A DNA stretch of 64,000 nt, from NCBI RefSeq assembly GCF_004340685.1, contig NZ_SLUN01000004.1:1-64000 (forward strand). The letters run 5' to 3'. The position numbers were made by a program, and so were the translations under genes. This document shows, piece after piece, positions 42,778 to 52,629 of this stretch. The stretch's first letter is position 1. Each line of letters begins with the position of its first letter. The stretch is from Hydrogenispora ethanolica. GTDB taxonomy: Bacteria; Bacillota; UBA4882; UBA8346. The notes under the pieces were generated by a model, which was not told where the DNA came from, ran no database searches, and was given only the letters and a program-made list of their open reading frames with translations.

Positions 42778-42866
42778 GACCTTCCTTTGCGCGGATTTGC
42801 TTTGGATCTCTTGCGAAGGATATTCGCTTCTCCTTTGCCTATTTCCTGTCGGTTCCGGAAACAGTT

Positions 42867-45242
42867 TTACTGAATCTGGATGGTTCCATCCCGCGTCAAT
42901 TTCAGAAACAGGCATTGCGTCTCCCGGTCAAACCGCCAATCGGCCCCGGGTATCCCGGAGATCGCCTGGGGGACGAAAGGCAAACGGATTCGCAGTTCCG
43001 TGACGCCGGGGACGCTCGCCGACAGCCGCAGCCCGGCGGCGCTGAAAGCGCCCTCCAGCGAAAGGGCTCGCGAAGCTTCCAGCTCCAGACCGGCGCCCTG
43101 CAGCAGCCGGCCGTCGATCAGCAGGAACTTGACCGGCTTGCCGGCGGCGGTGGTAATCACCCCGGCTTTGCCGTGCAACCGGCCTCGTTCCGTTTTGAAT
43201 TCGGCGCGGCCTTCTTTGGTCAGCATGATCTGATCTTGACGGGAATGATCGGCCACCATCAACCGGTAGCCAGAGTCCCGTTGCTCGACCCGGACTGCCG
43301 GGGCCGTTTCCCGGGGCAGCCGGTAGGGTTGGAGCAGCGTCAGAAAGTCGCGGGCCGTTTGCGGTCGCTCGGCCGCGACCGTGAGATGCCATTCCGGAGG
43401 CAGCTTGGCGGCAAAGTGGGGATCCACCGGTACGCTGAAACGGTCGGTTTGGCTGAAATCCAACTGGCCCGGTTCCGGTTCCAGGAACATGACCCGCAGT
43501 CCGGCTTGATGGCGCTCCATGGTCGCTGTCCCTTGCGCCGGAACAATGGCGAAGGGTTCCTTGGCATGCAGCAACCATTGATAAGAGACGGGCGCCCCGG
43601 ACTGCAGTTCGTCAAAGACGATAAAATAGCGCCGGTCCACGAAGAGCACGTGACGTAGCGCCTGCCGCGCGCCGGCTTTCCGGTAAGCCGGCGTGGCGTC
43701 GCCGCTGGCGAAGTCGAAGCCGGGCCCGGTGTAAAAACGGCGGATCGTTCCCGTGGCCGAAGCGTCTTTGACCGGCTGGCCCTCCCCGCCGAAGAGGACG
43801 GCGTTCTTGGACCGGGTGGTGCGGGTCCAGCCGAGATGATGGGGGCTGTCATACCATTCCCGGTAGCCGGAGGAGATCGCCAGCGGCTCGCCGAAGGCAT
43901 TCAGCACCAGGCTGTTCTGATCGGAGAAGCTGTGGCTGGCCGATCCGTAGGGGCTACTCTTGAAACCCAGCATGATATCGTCCCGGCCGCCGAGAGCCGA
44001 ATGCATGGCCACCCAGCCGATATCCCGGAAGAAACGGCTGCGCGGCAGTTCCGCCAGGCTGCGCGGCGCCAGCTGGCTCTGATCCTTGCGGTAGAGCTGG
44101 AAGAGGGTATCGAAGTAGGAGAACTGGTAATAATCCCGGCCGCTGGGATAGCGTTCGAAGATGGTCCGGAAATACTGTAGGAAGTACGGGTCCTGATAAA
44201 ACAGGGCCAGCTTTTCGAAGATCAGCGCGATATTGGGATTGGGCGCCATAACGTTGCAGAGGTCGCCGAAGGAGGAAGCCGGGAAAGGCTCCAGGTTGTA
44301 GAGGGCGAAATAGCCGGTGTTCCGGAAAAAGGGTTTTTGCAGGATCTCCGTCAGGTTCAGCGCCTGCATCGCGTCCAGGAATTGAAAATGCTGATTGGTG
44401 GCGGTGGCCCAATAGTTTAAGCCCTCGGACCAGCCGCCGTCGGCGCCGCCCCAGACCGGGAAGCGGCGCAGATAATACTCATAGGCCCAGGCCAGATAGG
44501 TCGGGGCCTCGGGCAGGTCCTGATAAAGCACCAATCCGGCGATGCCCAGGGTCGAGATGAAACGCAGCGGATGGCTCAGGGAATTATCGGGCGGCGTCGG
44601 CCGGTCCAGACTGAATTTGCGGGTGATATGAGGGAAGAGAATCTTCAGGCGAACGTCCAAGGCTTGCAGGATGGCCCGCCGCTCGGGCGGGGTCAGGGCG
44701 TCGTGGGCCCAATCGTAGGCGTAGAGCATCGGCCGGAGCGACTGGATGAAGGCCTCGTCGTTCTCCCGGATATTGATCCCGCCGTTCACATCCCAGCCGG
44801 CCAGATGGAGCAGCCAGCGGGCGGCCTCCCGGCCGTAGACGGGGTCGCCGCTGAGCAGGTAGGAGAAGGCGTATTGTTGGGCCTGGCTTCCGGCGTAAAA
44901 AGCGGTTTGGTAGCCCTTCCGCCAGATCTCGCGGCCGTCGAAGCCCTTGCCGTGCGGCGCGGGCGGCTCATCGGGCAGCGGCAGTCCGGACGGGGGGATC
45001 AGCACATTCTTGAAAACCGCCGGATACTCCCGGCGCTGCCGCATCGCCATGACGAAGCGCCGGAACTCCGGCAACTCCGATCGCGTGAGCATCAGCCGCG
45101 GGTGATCACCGGGAATCCGCGGCGTCAGGAATTGCACCCGTTCCGCCACCAGCGCCGCGTCATTCGAACCAAATTCGGCTTGGATCGCGGTCCCGGGCCA
45201 ACATATCAAGAGGAGTAATAATAGGCTTAATAACCGTTTCAT
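42867..45242 (-). CDS. Secreted heparinase II/III-like polysaccharide lyase
   Basis: The 791-residue protein has a signal peptide ([22 protein letters not shown]), an N-terminal alpha-barrel of DUF4962/alginate-lyase type (about residues 45-400) and a heparinase II/III beta-sandwich (about 420-640). Candidate catalytic residues are the His in NSLSHPLRF, the Tyr in [12 protein letters not shown] and the His in [13 protein letters not shown]. Such enzymes cut uronic-acid polysaccharides by beta-elimination. ATG 45242 gives a clean signal peptide and GAGGTG spacing; GTG 45254 is the alternative. The substrate is not determined. Confidence 0.82.
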   Translation of the reverse strand: MKRLLSLLLLLLICWPGTAIQAEFGSNDAALVAERVQFLTPRIPGDHPRLMLTRSELPEFRRFVMAMRQRREYPAVFKNVLIPPSGLPLPDEPPAPHGKGFDGREIWRKGYQTAFYAGSQAQQYAFSYLLSGDPVYGREAARWLLHLAGWDVNGGINIRENDEAFIQSLRPMLYAYDWAHDALTPPERRAILQALDVRLKILFPHITRKFSLDRPTPPDNSLSHPLRFISTLGIAGLVLYQDLPEAPTYLAWAYEYYLRRFPVWGGADGGWSEGLNYWATATNQHFQFLDAMQALNLTEILQKPFFRNTGYFALYNLEPFPASSFGDLCNVMAPNPNIALIFEKLALFYQDPYFLQYFRTIFERYPSGRDYYQFSYFDTLFQLYRKDQSQLAPRSLAELPRSRFFRDIGWVAMHSALGGRDDIMLGFKSSPYGSASHSFSDQNSLVLNAFGEPLAISSGYREWYDSPHHLGWTRTTRSKNAVLFGGEGQPVKDASATGTIRRFYTGPGFDFASGDATPAYRKAGARQALRHVLFVDRRYFIVFDELQSGAPVSYQWLLHAKEPFAIVPAQGTATMERHQAGLRVMFLEPEPGQLDFSQTDRFSVPVDPHFAAKLPPEWHLTVAAERPQTARDFLTLLQPYRLPRETAPAVRVEQRDSGYRLMVADHSRQDQIMLTKEGRAEFKTERGRLHGKAGVITTAAGKPVKFLLIDGRLLQGAGLELEASRALSLEGAFSAAGLRLSASVPGVTELRIRLPFVPQAISGIPGADWRFDRETQCLFLKLTRDGTIQIQ

Positions 45243-45365
45243 GAAGCATGACACCTCGATTTATTTAGGTTGGAACCGTTTGCGCCGTCAAGCGTTAGAC
45301 GTTCCGCCGGTTGCTTTGGTTGAGGGATTCCCGGATATTATTTTGTTAGGAAATGGTTAACCCTC

Positions 45366-45394
45366 TTGCCGAATGTCGAAAACTCGGTTATCAT
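45366..45394 (+). promoter_or_regulatory. Promoter of the riboflavin operon
   Basis: TTGCCG at 45366-45371 and TATCAT at 45389-45394 are 17 bases apart, about 30 bases before the FMN riboswitch. Confidence 0.65.
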
Positions 45395-45419
45395 AAGGGT
45401 AATATTCGTGCTATGAATT

Positions 45420-45535
45420 GAATAACCTTCGGGGTCGGTGCAATTCCGAGCCGGCGGTAAAGCCCGCGAGCCTCTTTGGAGGCAGATTTGGTGAGATTCC
45501 AAAGCCGACAGTACAGCCTGGATGGGAGAAGGTAT
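45420..45535 (+). promoter_or_regulatory. FMN riboswitch (RFN element)
   Basis: All conserved blocks are present: ATAACCTTCGGGG, GGTGCAATTCC, CGGTAAAGCCCGCGAGC, GATTTGGTGAGATTCC, AAGCCGACAGT and GATGGGAGAAGG. It precedes ribD, as expected. Confidence 0.97.
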
Positions 45536-45560
45536 GCCTTGAATTTCAGCGATGTCCATC

Positions 45561-45597
45561 ATCGACCCGAAGCGTATTGGCCGGGTCGATTTTTTAT
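45561..45597 (+). terminator. FMN riboswitch terminator
   Basis: ATCGACCCG and CGGGTCGAT form a 9-bp stem around a 12-base loop, followed by TTTTTATTT. FMN binding is expected to favour it and stop transcription before ribD. Confidence 0.92.
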
Positions 45598-45659
45598 TTG
45601 ATAAAGACTTAGCACCGGGGGCAAGTTTAGGATGGATCGGATGGGAGGAAGCTTGAAAT

Positions 45660-46820
45660 ATGAATGACGAGTCGGGTTCGGAACGGGAGATCTCGGAAAG
45701 CCGGATCGCGGCTGCGGATCGCCGCTATATGAAACGGGCTTTGGAACTGAGCAAGCGCGGCCAGGGGCGGACCTGCCCCAATCCGTTGGTGGGCGCGGTC
45801 ATTGTCAAGGAGGGACGGGTCATCGGCGAAGGCTGGCATCGGGGGTCGGGCCTGCCGCACGCCGAGATCGAAGCCTTGCGCTCCTGCACCGAAGACCCGC
45901 GCGGCGCGACGATCTATGTCACGCTGGAGCCCTGCAATCATTTCGGGCGGACGCCGCCCTGCTCGGAGGCTTTGATCGCGGCGGGCATCGCCGAAGTCCA
46001 GTACGCCATCGCCGATCCCAATCCGGTGGCCGGGGGCGGCGCCGCCCGCTTGGCCGGGGCCGGGGTGAAGGTGGCCGGCGGCGTTGGCCGCAGGGAAGCC
46101 TTGGAGCTGAACCGGCGTTTTTTCCACTTCTGTCTGACCGGCCGGCCCTGGGTGATTCTGAAGGCCGCCATGAGTCTCGACGGCAAGATCACCGGCGCCA
46201 CCGGCCAATCGCAGTGGATCACCGGCCCGGCGGCCCGCCGGGTGGTGCACCGGCTCCGCTCGGAAGTTGCGGCGGTGCTGGTCGGGGTGGAAACGGTGCG
46301 GGCCGACGATCCGCAACTGACCAACCGGACGGCCCGGCCGGCAGTCCGCCAGCCGTTGCGGGTGGTCTTCGACAGCAACCTGCGTCTGCCGGATCAGAGT
46401 AAACTGGTGCGGGAGAGTCCGGAGCAACTGATCGTTTTTTGCACCCGCAAGGCCGGGGCGGAGCGGATCCAACAGCTGTCCCGGTCCGGCGTCCGGGTGA
46501 TCCGGCAGGAAGGGGACGGCGCGGTGGACCCGGCGGGCGCGCTGGAAAGCCTCGGCGGGATGGGGGTGCAGTCCGTCCTGGCGGAAGGCGGAGCCGGTGT
46601 CTTCACTTCGCTGGTCCGGGCGGATCTGGTCAATGAATATTACCTGTTTTACGCGCCGTTCTTCATCGGCGGCCCGACCGCCAAAGGAGTGGTCGGCGGC
46701 CCGGGCGTGGCGGTGCTGGCGGAAGCGCCGCGGTTGACCGTCGCCGGGGTGCGGCGGGTTGGGAATGATGTGTTGGTCCATGCGTACCGGGAGGAGTTGG
46801 CGACATGTTTACCGGTTTGA
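45660..46820 (+). CDS. ribD: Bifunctional riboflavin deaminase/reductase
   Basis: RibD carries out the second and third steps of riboflavin synthesis. The N-terminal deaminase (about residues 20-155) has LPHAEIEAL (zinc His and catalytic Glu) and TLEPCNHFGRTPPCSEAL (zinc Cys pair). The C-terminal reductase (about 165-375) has WVILKAAMSLDGKITG and VLAEGGAGVFTSLV. The 386 residues are complete. ATG 45660 has GGGAGG about 13 bases upstream. It is the first gene after the FMN riboswitch and overlaps ribE by 16 bases. Confidence 0.95.
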   Translation: MNDESGSEREISESRIAAADRRYMKRALELSKRGQGRTCPNPLVGAVIVKEGRVIGEGWHRGSGLPHAEIEALRSCTEDPRGATIYVTLEPCNHFGRTPPCSEALIAAGIAEVQYAIADPNPVAGGGAARLAGAGVKVAGGVGRREALELNRRFFHFCLTGRPWVILKAAMSLDGKITGATGQSQWITGPAARRVVHRLRSEVAAVLVGVETVRADDPQLTNRTARPAVRQPLRVVFDSNLRLPDQSKLVRESPEQLIVFCTRKAGAERIQQLSRSGVRVIRQEGDGAVDPAGALESLGGMGVQSVLAEGGAGVFTSLVRADLVNEYYLFYAPFFIGGPTAKGVVGGPGVAVLAEAPRLTVAGVRRVGNDVLVHAYREELATCLPV

Positions 46821-47452
46821 TTCAAGCGGTCGGAACCGTGCTGGAACGGCAGGTCACGGCGCGGGCGGCGCGGTTGAAGATCCGGACCGATTTGGCGGAG
46901 GGCCTGCGCTTGGGCGACAGCGTGGCGGTGAACGGCGTCTGTCTGACCGCCGCGCGGTTGGGCGGCGGCTGGTTCAGCGCCGACGTGATGCCGGAGACCT
47001 GGCGGAGCAGCAATTTGTCGTTTTTGAAACCGGGCGCGGCGGTGAACCTGGAGCCGGCCCTGGCCCTCGGCGACCGGCTCGGCGGCCATCTGGTCAGCGG
47101 CCATGTCGAGGGGATCGGCCGGATCCTTCGGATCGAACGGCAAAATAACGCGGTCCTGATCCGGATCGGCTTTCCGAAGCAATTGGCCCCCTGGATCGTC
47201 CATAAAGGGTCCATCGTGGTGAACGGCATCAGCCTGACCGTTCAGGCGCTGGCCGGGACCGAATTCATGGTCTCCCTGATCCCCCATACCTACCGCGAGA
47301 CCAACTTTCCCGGGCTTAAAGCGGGCGACCCGGTCAATCTGGAGACCGACCTGCTGGCCAAGTACGGGCGGCAGGGGGATGCGGCCGTTGCGGAGGAGCC
47401 GGGCCGGGGCAAGGGAATCAGCGTCGAGTTCCTGGCGGAACACGGATTTTGA
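46805..47452 (+). CDS. ribE: Riboflavin synthase, alpha subunit
   Basis: The enzyme dismutates two lumazines to riboflavin. Two repeated lumazine-binding domains are seen (about residues 1-95 and 98-200). The first starts MFTGLIQAVGTV with GDSVAVNGVCLTA; the second has LGGHLVSGHVEGIG and GSIVVNGISLTVQAL. Both domains keep their typical motifs; 215 residues. It overlaps ribD, so the two are translated together. Confidence 0.96.
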   Translation: MFTGLIQAVGTVLERQVTARAARLKIRTDLAEGLRLGDSVAVNGVCLTAARLGGGWFSADVMPETWRSSNLSFLKPGAAVNLEPALALGDRLGGHLVSGHVEGIGRILRIERQNNAVLIRIGFPKQLAPWIVHKGSIVVNGISLTVQALAGTEFMVSLIPHTYRETNFPGLKAGDPVNLETDLLAKYGRQGDAAVAEEPGRGKGISVEFLAEHGF

Positions 47453-47502
47453 TAAATAGCATTCATAACGTGACTTTTCTGTGGAAGTAAGGAGGAATCA
47501 TC

Positions 47503-48690
47503 ATGAATACGATTCAGGAAGCCATTGAAGAGATCCGGCTGGGCCGGATGGTGATCGTGGTCGACGACGAGGACCGCGAGAATGAAGGCGATCTGCTGAT
47601 GGCGGCGGCGAAGGTCACGCCGGAGGCGGTCAACTTTATGGTCAAGTACGGCCGGGGGGTGTTGTGCGCGCCGCTCACCGCGGCCGCGGCCCAGCGGTTG
47701 AATATTCCGCCGATGGTCAGCCGCAACGCCGAGTCGATGGGGACGGCCTTCGGAATCTCGGTCGATCACCGGGACAGCACGACCGGCATCTCCGCCGGGG
47801 AACGGGCGCTGACCATTCAGGCGCTGGCCGATCCGGAGTCCGGGCCGGACGATCTGGTGCGGCCGGGGCATATCTTTCCAGTGATCGCCAAGGACGGCGG
47901 AGTGCTGGTCCGGGCCGGGCATACCGAGGCCGCGGTGGACCTGGCGCGGCTGGCTGGCCTGGAACCGGCCGGGGCGATCTGCGAGATCCTGAACGAGGAC
48001 GGCACCATGGCCCGCCGGCCCGATCTGGAGCGTTTCGCCGCGGACCACGGCCTGAAGATGATCAGCGTCGCCGATCTGATCGCCTACCGCAATGCCCAGG
48101 AGCAAGTGGTGCGGCGCGAGGCGGAGACGCTTCTGCCCAACCAGTACGGGACCTTCAAGATGTACGGCTACGCCACCATTTACGGGCATCAGGAACATCT
48201 GGCGCTGGTCTACGGCGATCTGGAAGGAAAAGTTCCCCTGGTGCGGGTCCATTCCGAGTGCCTGACCGGGGACGCGTTGGGGTCCTATCGCTGCGACTGC
48301 GGCGAGCAGTTGCGCAAGGCGATGGAGCTGATCGCGGCGGAAGGCGCCGGGGTCGTTCTCTACTTGCGCCAGGAGGGCCGGGGCATCGGCCTCTTGAATA
48401 AGCTCAAGGCATATGAGCTGCAGGATCAGGGCCAGGATACCATCGAGGCCAACGAGTCGCTGGGCTTTGAGGCCGACCTGCGCGACTACGGGGTGGGCGC
48501 GCAGATCCTGCGCGATTTGGGTCTGACCAAGATCCGGCTGCTCACCAACAATCCCCGCAAGCTGATCGGCCTGACCGGGCACGGCCTGGAGATCGTCGAA
48601 CGGGTGCCTTTAACCGTGCCGGTGCGGCCGGCCAATCAATTTTATATGGAGACCAAACAGAAGCGGATGGGGCATTTGTTGGAAGAATGA
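47503..48690 (+). CDS. ribBA: Fused DHBP synthase / GTP cyclohydrolase II
   Basis: Residues 1-200 are 3,4-dihydroxy-2-butanone-4-phosphate synthase: [33 protein letters not shown] and [12 protein letters not shown]. Residues about 205-395 are GTP cyclohydrolase II, with the zinc cysteines in [19 protein letters not shown] and the [16 protein letters not shown] segment. It supplies both precursors of riboflavin. AAGGAGGA lies before ATG 47503; the 50-base gap after ribE has no terminator. Confidence 0.97.
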   Translation: MNTIQEAIEEIRLGRMVIVVDDEDRENEGDLLMAAAKVTPEAVNFMVKYGRGVLCAPLTAAAAQRLNIPPMVSRNAESMGTAFGISVDHRDSTTGISAGERALTIQALADPESGPDDLVRPGHIFPVIAKDGGVLVRAGHTEAAVDLARLAGLEPAGAICEILNEDGTMARRPDLERFAADHGLKMISVADLIAYRNAQEQVVRREAETLLPNQYGTFKMYGYATIYGHQEHLALVYGDLEGKVPLVRVHSECLTGDALGSYRCDCGEQLRKAMELIAAEGAGVVLYLRQEGRGIGLLNKLKAYELQDQGQDTIEANESLGFEADLRDYGVGAQILRDLGLTKIRLLTNNPRKLIGLTGHGLEIVERVPLTVPVRPANQFYMETKQKRMGHLLEE

Positions 48691-48738
48691 TTGGTTTTTG
48701 ATTCTGTGTTGCTATCGAATAAAGGAGGATACATGACC

Positions 48739-49200
48739 ATGAACATCATCGAAGGATATTTAGGCGGCAGGGACTTTCGGATCACCATTGTGATCAGCCG
48801 GTTCAACAGCTTCATCACCCAGCACCTGCTGGACGGGGCGGAGGACGCGCTGAAACGGCACGGCATCGCCGATGAAAAGATCACGGTAGTCTGGGTGCCG
48901 GGCGCTTTTGAGATCCCGGCGGTCGCCAAAAAGGCCGCCGAGTCCGGGAAGTATGACGCCGTAATCTGCCTGGGGGCGGTGATCCGCGGCGCCACGCCCC
49001 ATTTCGATTATGTGGCGGCCGAGGTCTCCAAGGGAGTGGCGGCGGTGGGCATGGCCACCGGGGTGCCGGTAATTTTCGGCGTCTTGACCACCGACAGCAT
49101 TGAGCAGGCCATCGAACGGGCCGGAACCAAGGCCGGCAACAAAGGCTGGGACGCGGCCATCTCCGCGCTGGAGATGGCCGATCTGAGCGGGAAGCTCTAA
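48739..49200 (+). CDS. ribH: 6,7-dimethyl-8-ribityllumazine synthase
   Basis: RibH makes the lumazine used by RibE and forms a multi-subunit shell. Marks are [55 protein letters not shown] and [21 protein letters not shown] at 48724 sits 10 bases from ATG 48739, better than the ATG at 48733 only 4 bases away; 153 residues. It is the last gene of the operon, followed by a hairpin terminator. Confidence 0.96.
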   Translation: MNIIEGYLGGRDFRITIVISRFNSFITQHLLDGAEDALKRHGIADEKITVVWVPGAFEIPAVAKKAAESGKYDAVICLGAVIRGATPHFDYVAAEVSKGVAAVGMATGVPVIFGVLTTDSIEQAIERAGTKAGNKGWDAAISALEMADLSGKL

Positions 49201-49228
49201 AACGCGGCCTCGGGTAAGGATTCAATGT

Positions 49229-49272
49229 AAAAAGCCGGTAGGAGCTCTGAATGAGTTCCGACCGGCTTTGGC
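49229..49272 (+). terminator. Hairpin terminator after ribH
   Basis: AAAGCCGGT-A-GGAGCTC and GAGTTCC-G-ACCGGCTTT form a long stem with one symmetric interruption. The T run is short, so strength is uncertain. Confidence 0.65.
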
Positions 49273-49338
49273 GACAAATATTAAATAACCCTGCGGCCTA
49301 TGCCGCAGAAGCATGATGAAAGCAAAGGTTTGCTTCGG

Positions 49339-49587
49339 CTATTTTACCCGCTTGACTTCGACCTGTACTTCATTGTCCAATTCTTGGATCATCTGCCGCA
49401 ATTGTTGATGTTCTTGTTGATTTTGAAGTTTGAGATGGAGAACTTCGGATTGCAAGGAGCTAAGTTCGGCCTTCACTTCGGAAAAGCCTTGTTCAACTTG
49501 CTGGTTGAGCAATTGGAGGCCTTCGCCAAAGGTCCGAAACTGTGCCCGCAGATCTTCAAGCAATACCGCTACTTGCCGATCATCCAT
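49339..49587 (-). CDS. Small coiled-coil protein of unknown function
   Basis: The 82-residue acidic protein starts MDDRQVAVLLEDLRAQFRTF and is predicted to be one long helix: from about residue 18 hydrophobic positions recur every three to four residues (LQLLNQQVEQGFSEVKAEL). There is no signal or membrane segment. ATG 49587 is set by GGAGGTG 8 bases upstream; an ATG nine codons earlier lacks this site. It is convergent with ribH and has no partner gene. I do not recognise a named family. Confidence 0.7.
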   Translation of the reverse strand: MDDRQVAVLLEDLRAQFRTFGEGLQLLNQQVEQGFSEVKAELSSLQSEVLHLKLQNQQEHQQLRQMIQELDNEVQVEVKRVK

Positions 49588-49841
49588 TCCAATAACACCT
49601 CCAAGCGGACTCATAACGAATTGATTGTATCATATTTCGGCAGGGACGACTACGAATACTTTTCTTATTTATACCATTATTCAAAGAATCTCGTCAGAGT
49701 CTTCATTTACCGCTCGTCGGCGGAAGTGATGGTTTTTATCAAGTGGCTTTTCAATTCAACAATTGAGAGTATTCCATGCATTGAAGGGGTACGCCGGATT
49801 GGGAGAAGAGGGGGGTGTTCAAAAAGTTGTAACAATCTGGC
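49588..49841. other. Gap between the small coiled-coil gene and the LacI promoter
   Basis: About 250 bases of mixed composition with no gene, repeat or RNA structure that I can support. It must hold the promoter of the small minus-strand gene, but no clear boxes are seen. Confidence 0.4.
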
Positions 49842-49897
49842 TTGAAAAGTGAATCACTTGATGATATAATCAAAACTGAAATCGGGCACGCAACTCA
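49842..49897 (+). promoter_or_regulatory. Promoter and candidate operator of the sugar-operon regulator
   Basis: TTGAAA at 49842-49847 and TATAAT at 49865-49870 have the ideal 17-base spacer. GCACGCAACTCA lies just downstream at 49886-49897, the first of three related sites around this regulator. Confidence 0.75.
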
Positions 49898-50041
49898 ATT
49901 GGTGTTTTTTATGCGGCAATTATTCGTTAATGAGCGGTTCTGCTTAAATAACGAAATGAGCGCGGTCTGTACAACCGGCGTTTAAAAGTGATTCGTTACA
50001 TGATAGGGAAAAGAAAGCGGAAATAGATGAAACATTAATGG

Positions 50042-50053
50042 GCACGTAGCTCA
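50042..50053 (+). promoter_or_regulatory. Second copy of the GCACG-AGCTCA motif
   Basis: GCACGTAGCTCA lies 18 bases before the regulator start codon. It differs from the first site at two positions. Repressor binding here could block early transcription. Confidence 0.45.
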
Positions 50054-50070
50054 AAATAAGGAGACTGTTG

Positions 50071-51099
50071 ATGACTTCCTTGGAAGAATTGGCAAAAAAA
50101 CTGAATGTATCGCGGGCCACCTTGGATCGGGTGATCCATGACCGGCCTGGTGTCAAAAAAGAGACCAAAGAGCTTATTCTAAAGCGGATTAACGAGATAG
50201 GCTACAAACCGAATAGTGCCGGGAAAGCTCTGGCTCTTCAGAAAAAACTGAATTTTGGGATTATTCTCTCTTCCGATTTGACTCCGGAGGATAATACGTT
50301 ATTTTCGCTAATCCTTGAAGGAATGCAGTTGTGTATCGAGCGTCTCCAGAATCGTGGGGTCAATTTCATTATCCGCCGCATGACCACTGGCCGGGCCGAG
50401 GACCAGGTAAAGGCGATCGACGAGTTTATTAAAATGGGGGTTACCGGGATTGCGATTTGTCCGGAAGGAGAACGAAAGAAAGAGATTCCGGCTGCCGTGC
50501 AACGGGCCAGGGAAAAAGGGATCATCGTAACCTGTTACTTCAATCATATTGAGGCGGACTTCAACTATTTCGTGGGTTCAGACAGCGCCAAGGAGGGACG
50601 GGTGGCGGTGGATCTGCTGGAAAAGTTCATGCACGGTGCCGGCGAAGTGGCGCTCTTTTCGGGATTTCTCCATAATACGGTTCATCAGACCCGAATCGCC
50701 AGCGCGGTGAGTAAGATTCATGAATACGACAACCTGCGGATCGTGGCCAATGTTTCGGGAAATTACACCGAAAATATCGCTTACAATTCCTGCCTGGAGA
50801 TCATCCGGAACCATCCTGACGTGAAGGGGATTATCGCCAGTTGTGGCGGAATCGCCGGAATTGTAACCGCTTTAAAAGAATGCAATCAGTTCGATAAAGT
50901 GAAAGTGATTTTCTTCGATTTCACCACGAAGGCTGAGATATTCGTAATGGAAGGCCTGGTTGATGCACTGATTGGCGTGGACTTAATCAAATTGGGCTAT
51001 TGCACCATCAAATCCCTGTACGAACTCGCAATCTACGGCTTTGCCAATGAGATTGAAACGACCATGCCGATGCTGGTTAAAACGAAGGAATCGTTATAA
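50071..51099 (+). CDS. LacI-family regulator of the sugar operon
   Basis: The 342-residue protein has a LacI-type helix-turn-helix (SLEELAKKLNVSRATLDRV, with Leu-Asp where Val-Ser is usual) and a hinge segment KPNSAGKALA. A sugar-binding domain of the D-ribose/D-allose type follows (about residues 60-340). The local GC content is lower than in the B12 genes. It precedes an ABC transporter and catabolic genes in the same direction and probably controls them through the repeated GCACG-AGCTCA motif. ATG 50071 is preferred over TTG 50068 because AAGGAG fits better. Confidence 0.9.
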   Translation: MTSLEELAKKLNVSRATLDRVIHDRPGVKKETKELILKRINEIGYKPNSAGKALALQKKLNFGIILSSDLTPEDNTLFSLILEGMQLCIERLQNRGVNFIIRRMTTGRAEDQVKAIDEFIKMGVTGIAICPEGERKKEIPAAVQRAREKGIIVTCYFNHIEADFNYFVGSDSAKEGRVAVDLLEKFMHGAGEVALFSGFLHNTVHQTRIASAVSKIHEYDNLRIVANVSGNYTENIAYNSCLEIIRNHPDVKGIIASCGGIAGIVTALKECNQFDKVKVIFFDFTTKAEIFVMEGLVDALIGVDLIKLGYCTIKSLYELAIYGFANEIETTMPMLVKTKESL

Positions 51100-51133
51100 G
51101 AATTCTTCGATAAAAATTTTTGTTTAAAATTGT

Positions 51134-51145
51134 GCACGCAGCTCA
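51134..51145 (+). promoter_or_regulatory. Third copy of the GCACG-AGCTCA motif, before the transporter
   Basis: GCACGCAGCTCA lies right after a TAAAAT box (51125-51130) that may serve as a weak -10. It is 112 bases before the binding-protein start, the right place for operon control. Confidence 0.5.
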
Positions 51146-51245
51146 TTTTGATTAAGTGCCTAACTGAGGCGATTTGAGGCTAAGGAGGGATGGATGGCAT
51201 TTTGAGTTTTTGAGTTCTAAAAGGATAAAAAAGGGGGAAGTTAAG

Positions 51246-52565
51246 TTGAAGTTGCAAAGAACCAGAAAGTTTTGGCCTCAAGTATTGTTTGGGATGTTCA
51301 TCGTGGCGTTGTGTGCCGGCTTTGGAATAACCTGGGGTGGTTCGGTAGACGCCGCCAAGGGCAAACCCTATGCCGGAACCAAGATCCGTTTTCTGGCGGG
51401 TAATCATAACTGGACCGAACTGCTGCGGCCTTATTTTAAGGAATTTACCGAACGGACGGGAATTGAGATTGAATTCGAATCTCTGCCGGAGGAACAGCTA
51501 AGCACGAAGTTGGCGGTGGAGTGTACGTCCCGCTCCAAAAGCTTAGATGTATTCATGTTCCGTCCGCTTCAAGAGGGCCGGCTCTTCATGAAAAACGGCT
51601 GGCTGCAAGAGATCGATGGGCTGGTTCAGAAGGACAAGGCTTTCGATCTCAAGGACTTTATTCCCTCCACCCTCGAAGTGGTGAAAGACAAGGACAAGAT
51701 CGCCGGCGTACCTATCGTCACTGAAAGAGAAATCCTCTATTACCGCAAAGACCTATTCAAAAAGTATAAATTAAATCCCCCGAAGACATTGGATGAGTTA
51801 ATGGCGACCGCCAAGCGATTGAATGATCCGAGCAACGGCATCTACGGGTTTGTGGCAAGAGGCCAGCGGGCAGCGGCCGTAACCCAATTCTCCAGTTATT
51901 TGCGAGGCTTTGGCGCTGATTTCATGAAAGACGGCAAAGCCACCATCAATACGCCGGAAGCCATTAAAGCCTTCCAGTTTTACGGCGATATCTTGAGAAA
52001 TTATGGCGCGCCGGGCGTCCTGAACATGAACTGGCCCCAGGCCGCAGGTGTGTTCGCGCAGGGCAAGGCGGCGATGTATACCGATGCGGACAGCTTGTAC
52101 CGGTCAACTGTGGATAAGGACAAATCGCTCATCGGCGAACATGTCGGTTTTGCGCCATTCCCGGCCGGACCGGCGGGGGCCAGACCGTACAACGTCGTCA
52201 CTTGGGCGCTTGGCGTCAGTCCGAATAGTACCAAAAAGGACGCGGCCTGGGAATTCATTCGTTGGGCCACCGGCAAAGCCATGGTGATGCTTACGCAGCA
52301 GGGCGGGGTACCCGGAGCCCGGCGCTCGATCTGGAAACGTTCGGTGGGGACTAAAGGTTTTCCGAAGGAACTGGTGGCGGTGATCAACGCCTCGGCCTCC
52401 ATCGGCGTGAGTTCCGACCGGCCGCTGGTAATTCAGGTGGGTGCCGCCCGGGATGCTATTGGTGATGTGATCACCGCGGCCATCGAAAACCGGGATGTGG
52501 CGGCTGCGGCCAACAAAGCCAACCAGATTTTCCAGGCGATCATCGACAAGGATTTCGGCAAATAG
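51246..52565 (+). CDS. Sugar ABC transporter, solute-binding protein
   Basis: The protein belongs to solute-binding family 1, for sugars. A signal peptide (about residues 1-38, VLFGMFIVALCAGFGITW) leads into IRFLAGNHNWTELLRPYFKE, then ERTGIEIEFE, and the late WEFIRWATG segment. VALC lacks a normal small residue before Cys, so whether it is a lipoprotein is unclear. TTG 51246 is chosen because GGGGGAAG lies 8 bases upstream; the longer frame from 51174 includes the ribosome site. It works with the next two permeases. Confidence 0.88.
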   Translation: MKLQRTRKFWPQVLFGMFIVALCAGFGITWGGSVDAAKGKPYAGTKIRFLAGNHNWTELLRPYFKEFTERTGIEIEFESLPEEQLSTKLAVECTSRSKSLDVFMFRPLQEGRLFMKNGWLQEIDGLVQKDKAFDLKDFIPSTLEVVKDKDKIAGVPIVTEREILYYRKDLFKKYKLNPPKTLDELMATAKRLNDPSNGIYGFVARGQRAAAVTQFSSYLRGFGADFMKDGKATINTPEAIKAFQFYGDILRNYGAPGVLNMNWPQAAGVFAQGKAAMYTDADSLYRSTVDKDKSLIGEHVGFAPFPAGPAGARPYNVVTWALGVSPNSTKKDAAWEFIRWATGKAMVMLTQQGGVPGARRSIWKRSVGTKGFPKELVAVINASASIGVSSDRPLVIQVGAARDAIGDVITAAIENRDVAAAANKANQIFQAIIDKDFGK

Positions 52566-52629
52566 CGATTATGGCAGGCTCCCGGGTTCTTTTCGGGAGC
52601 CTGCTTCGAGAAATAGGGAGGGAAGGAAA

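Noticed and set aside
42777-42915. Extended DeoC N terminus
   Set aside because: The added residues do not resemble the family and the ribosome site fits ATG 42777.
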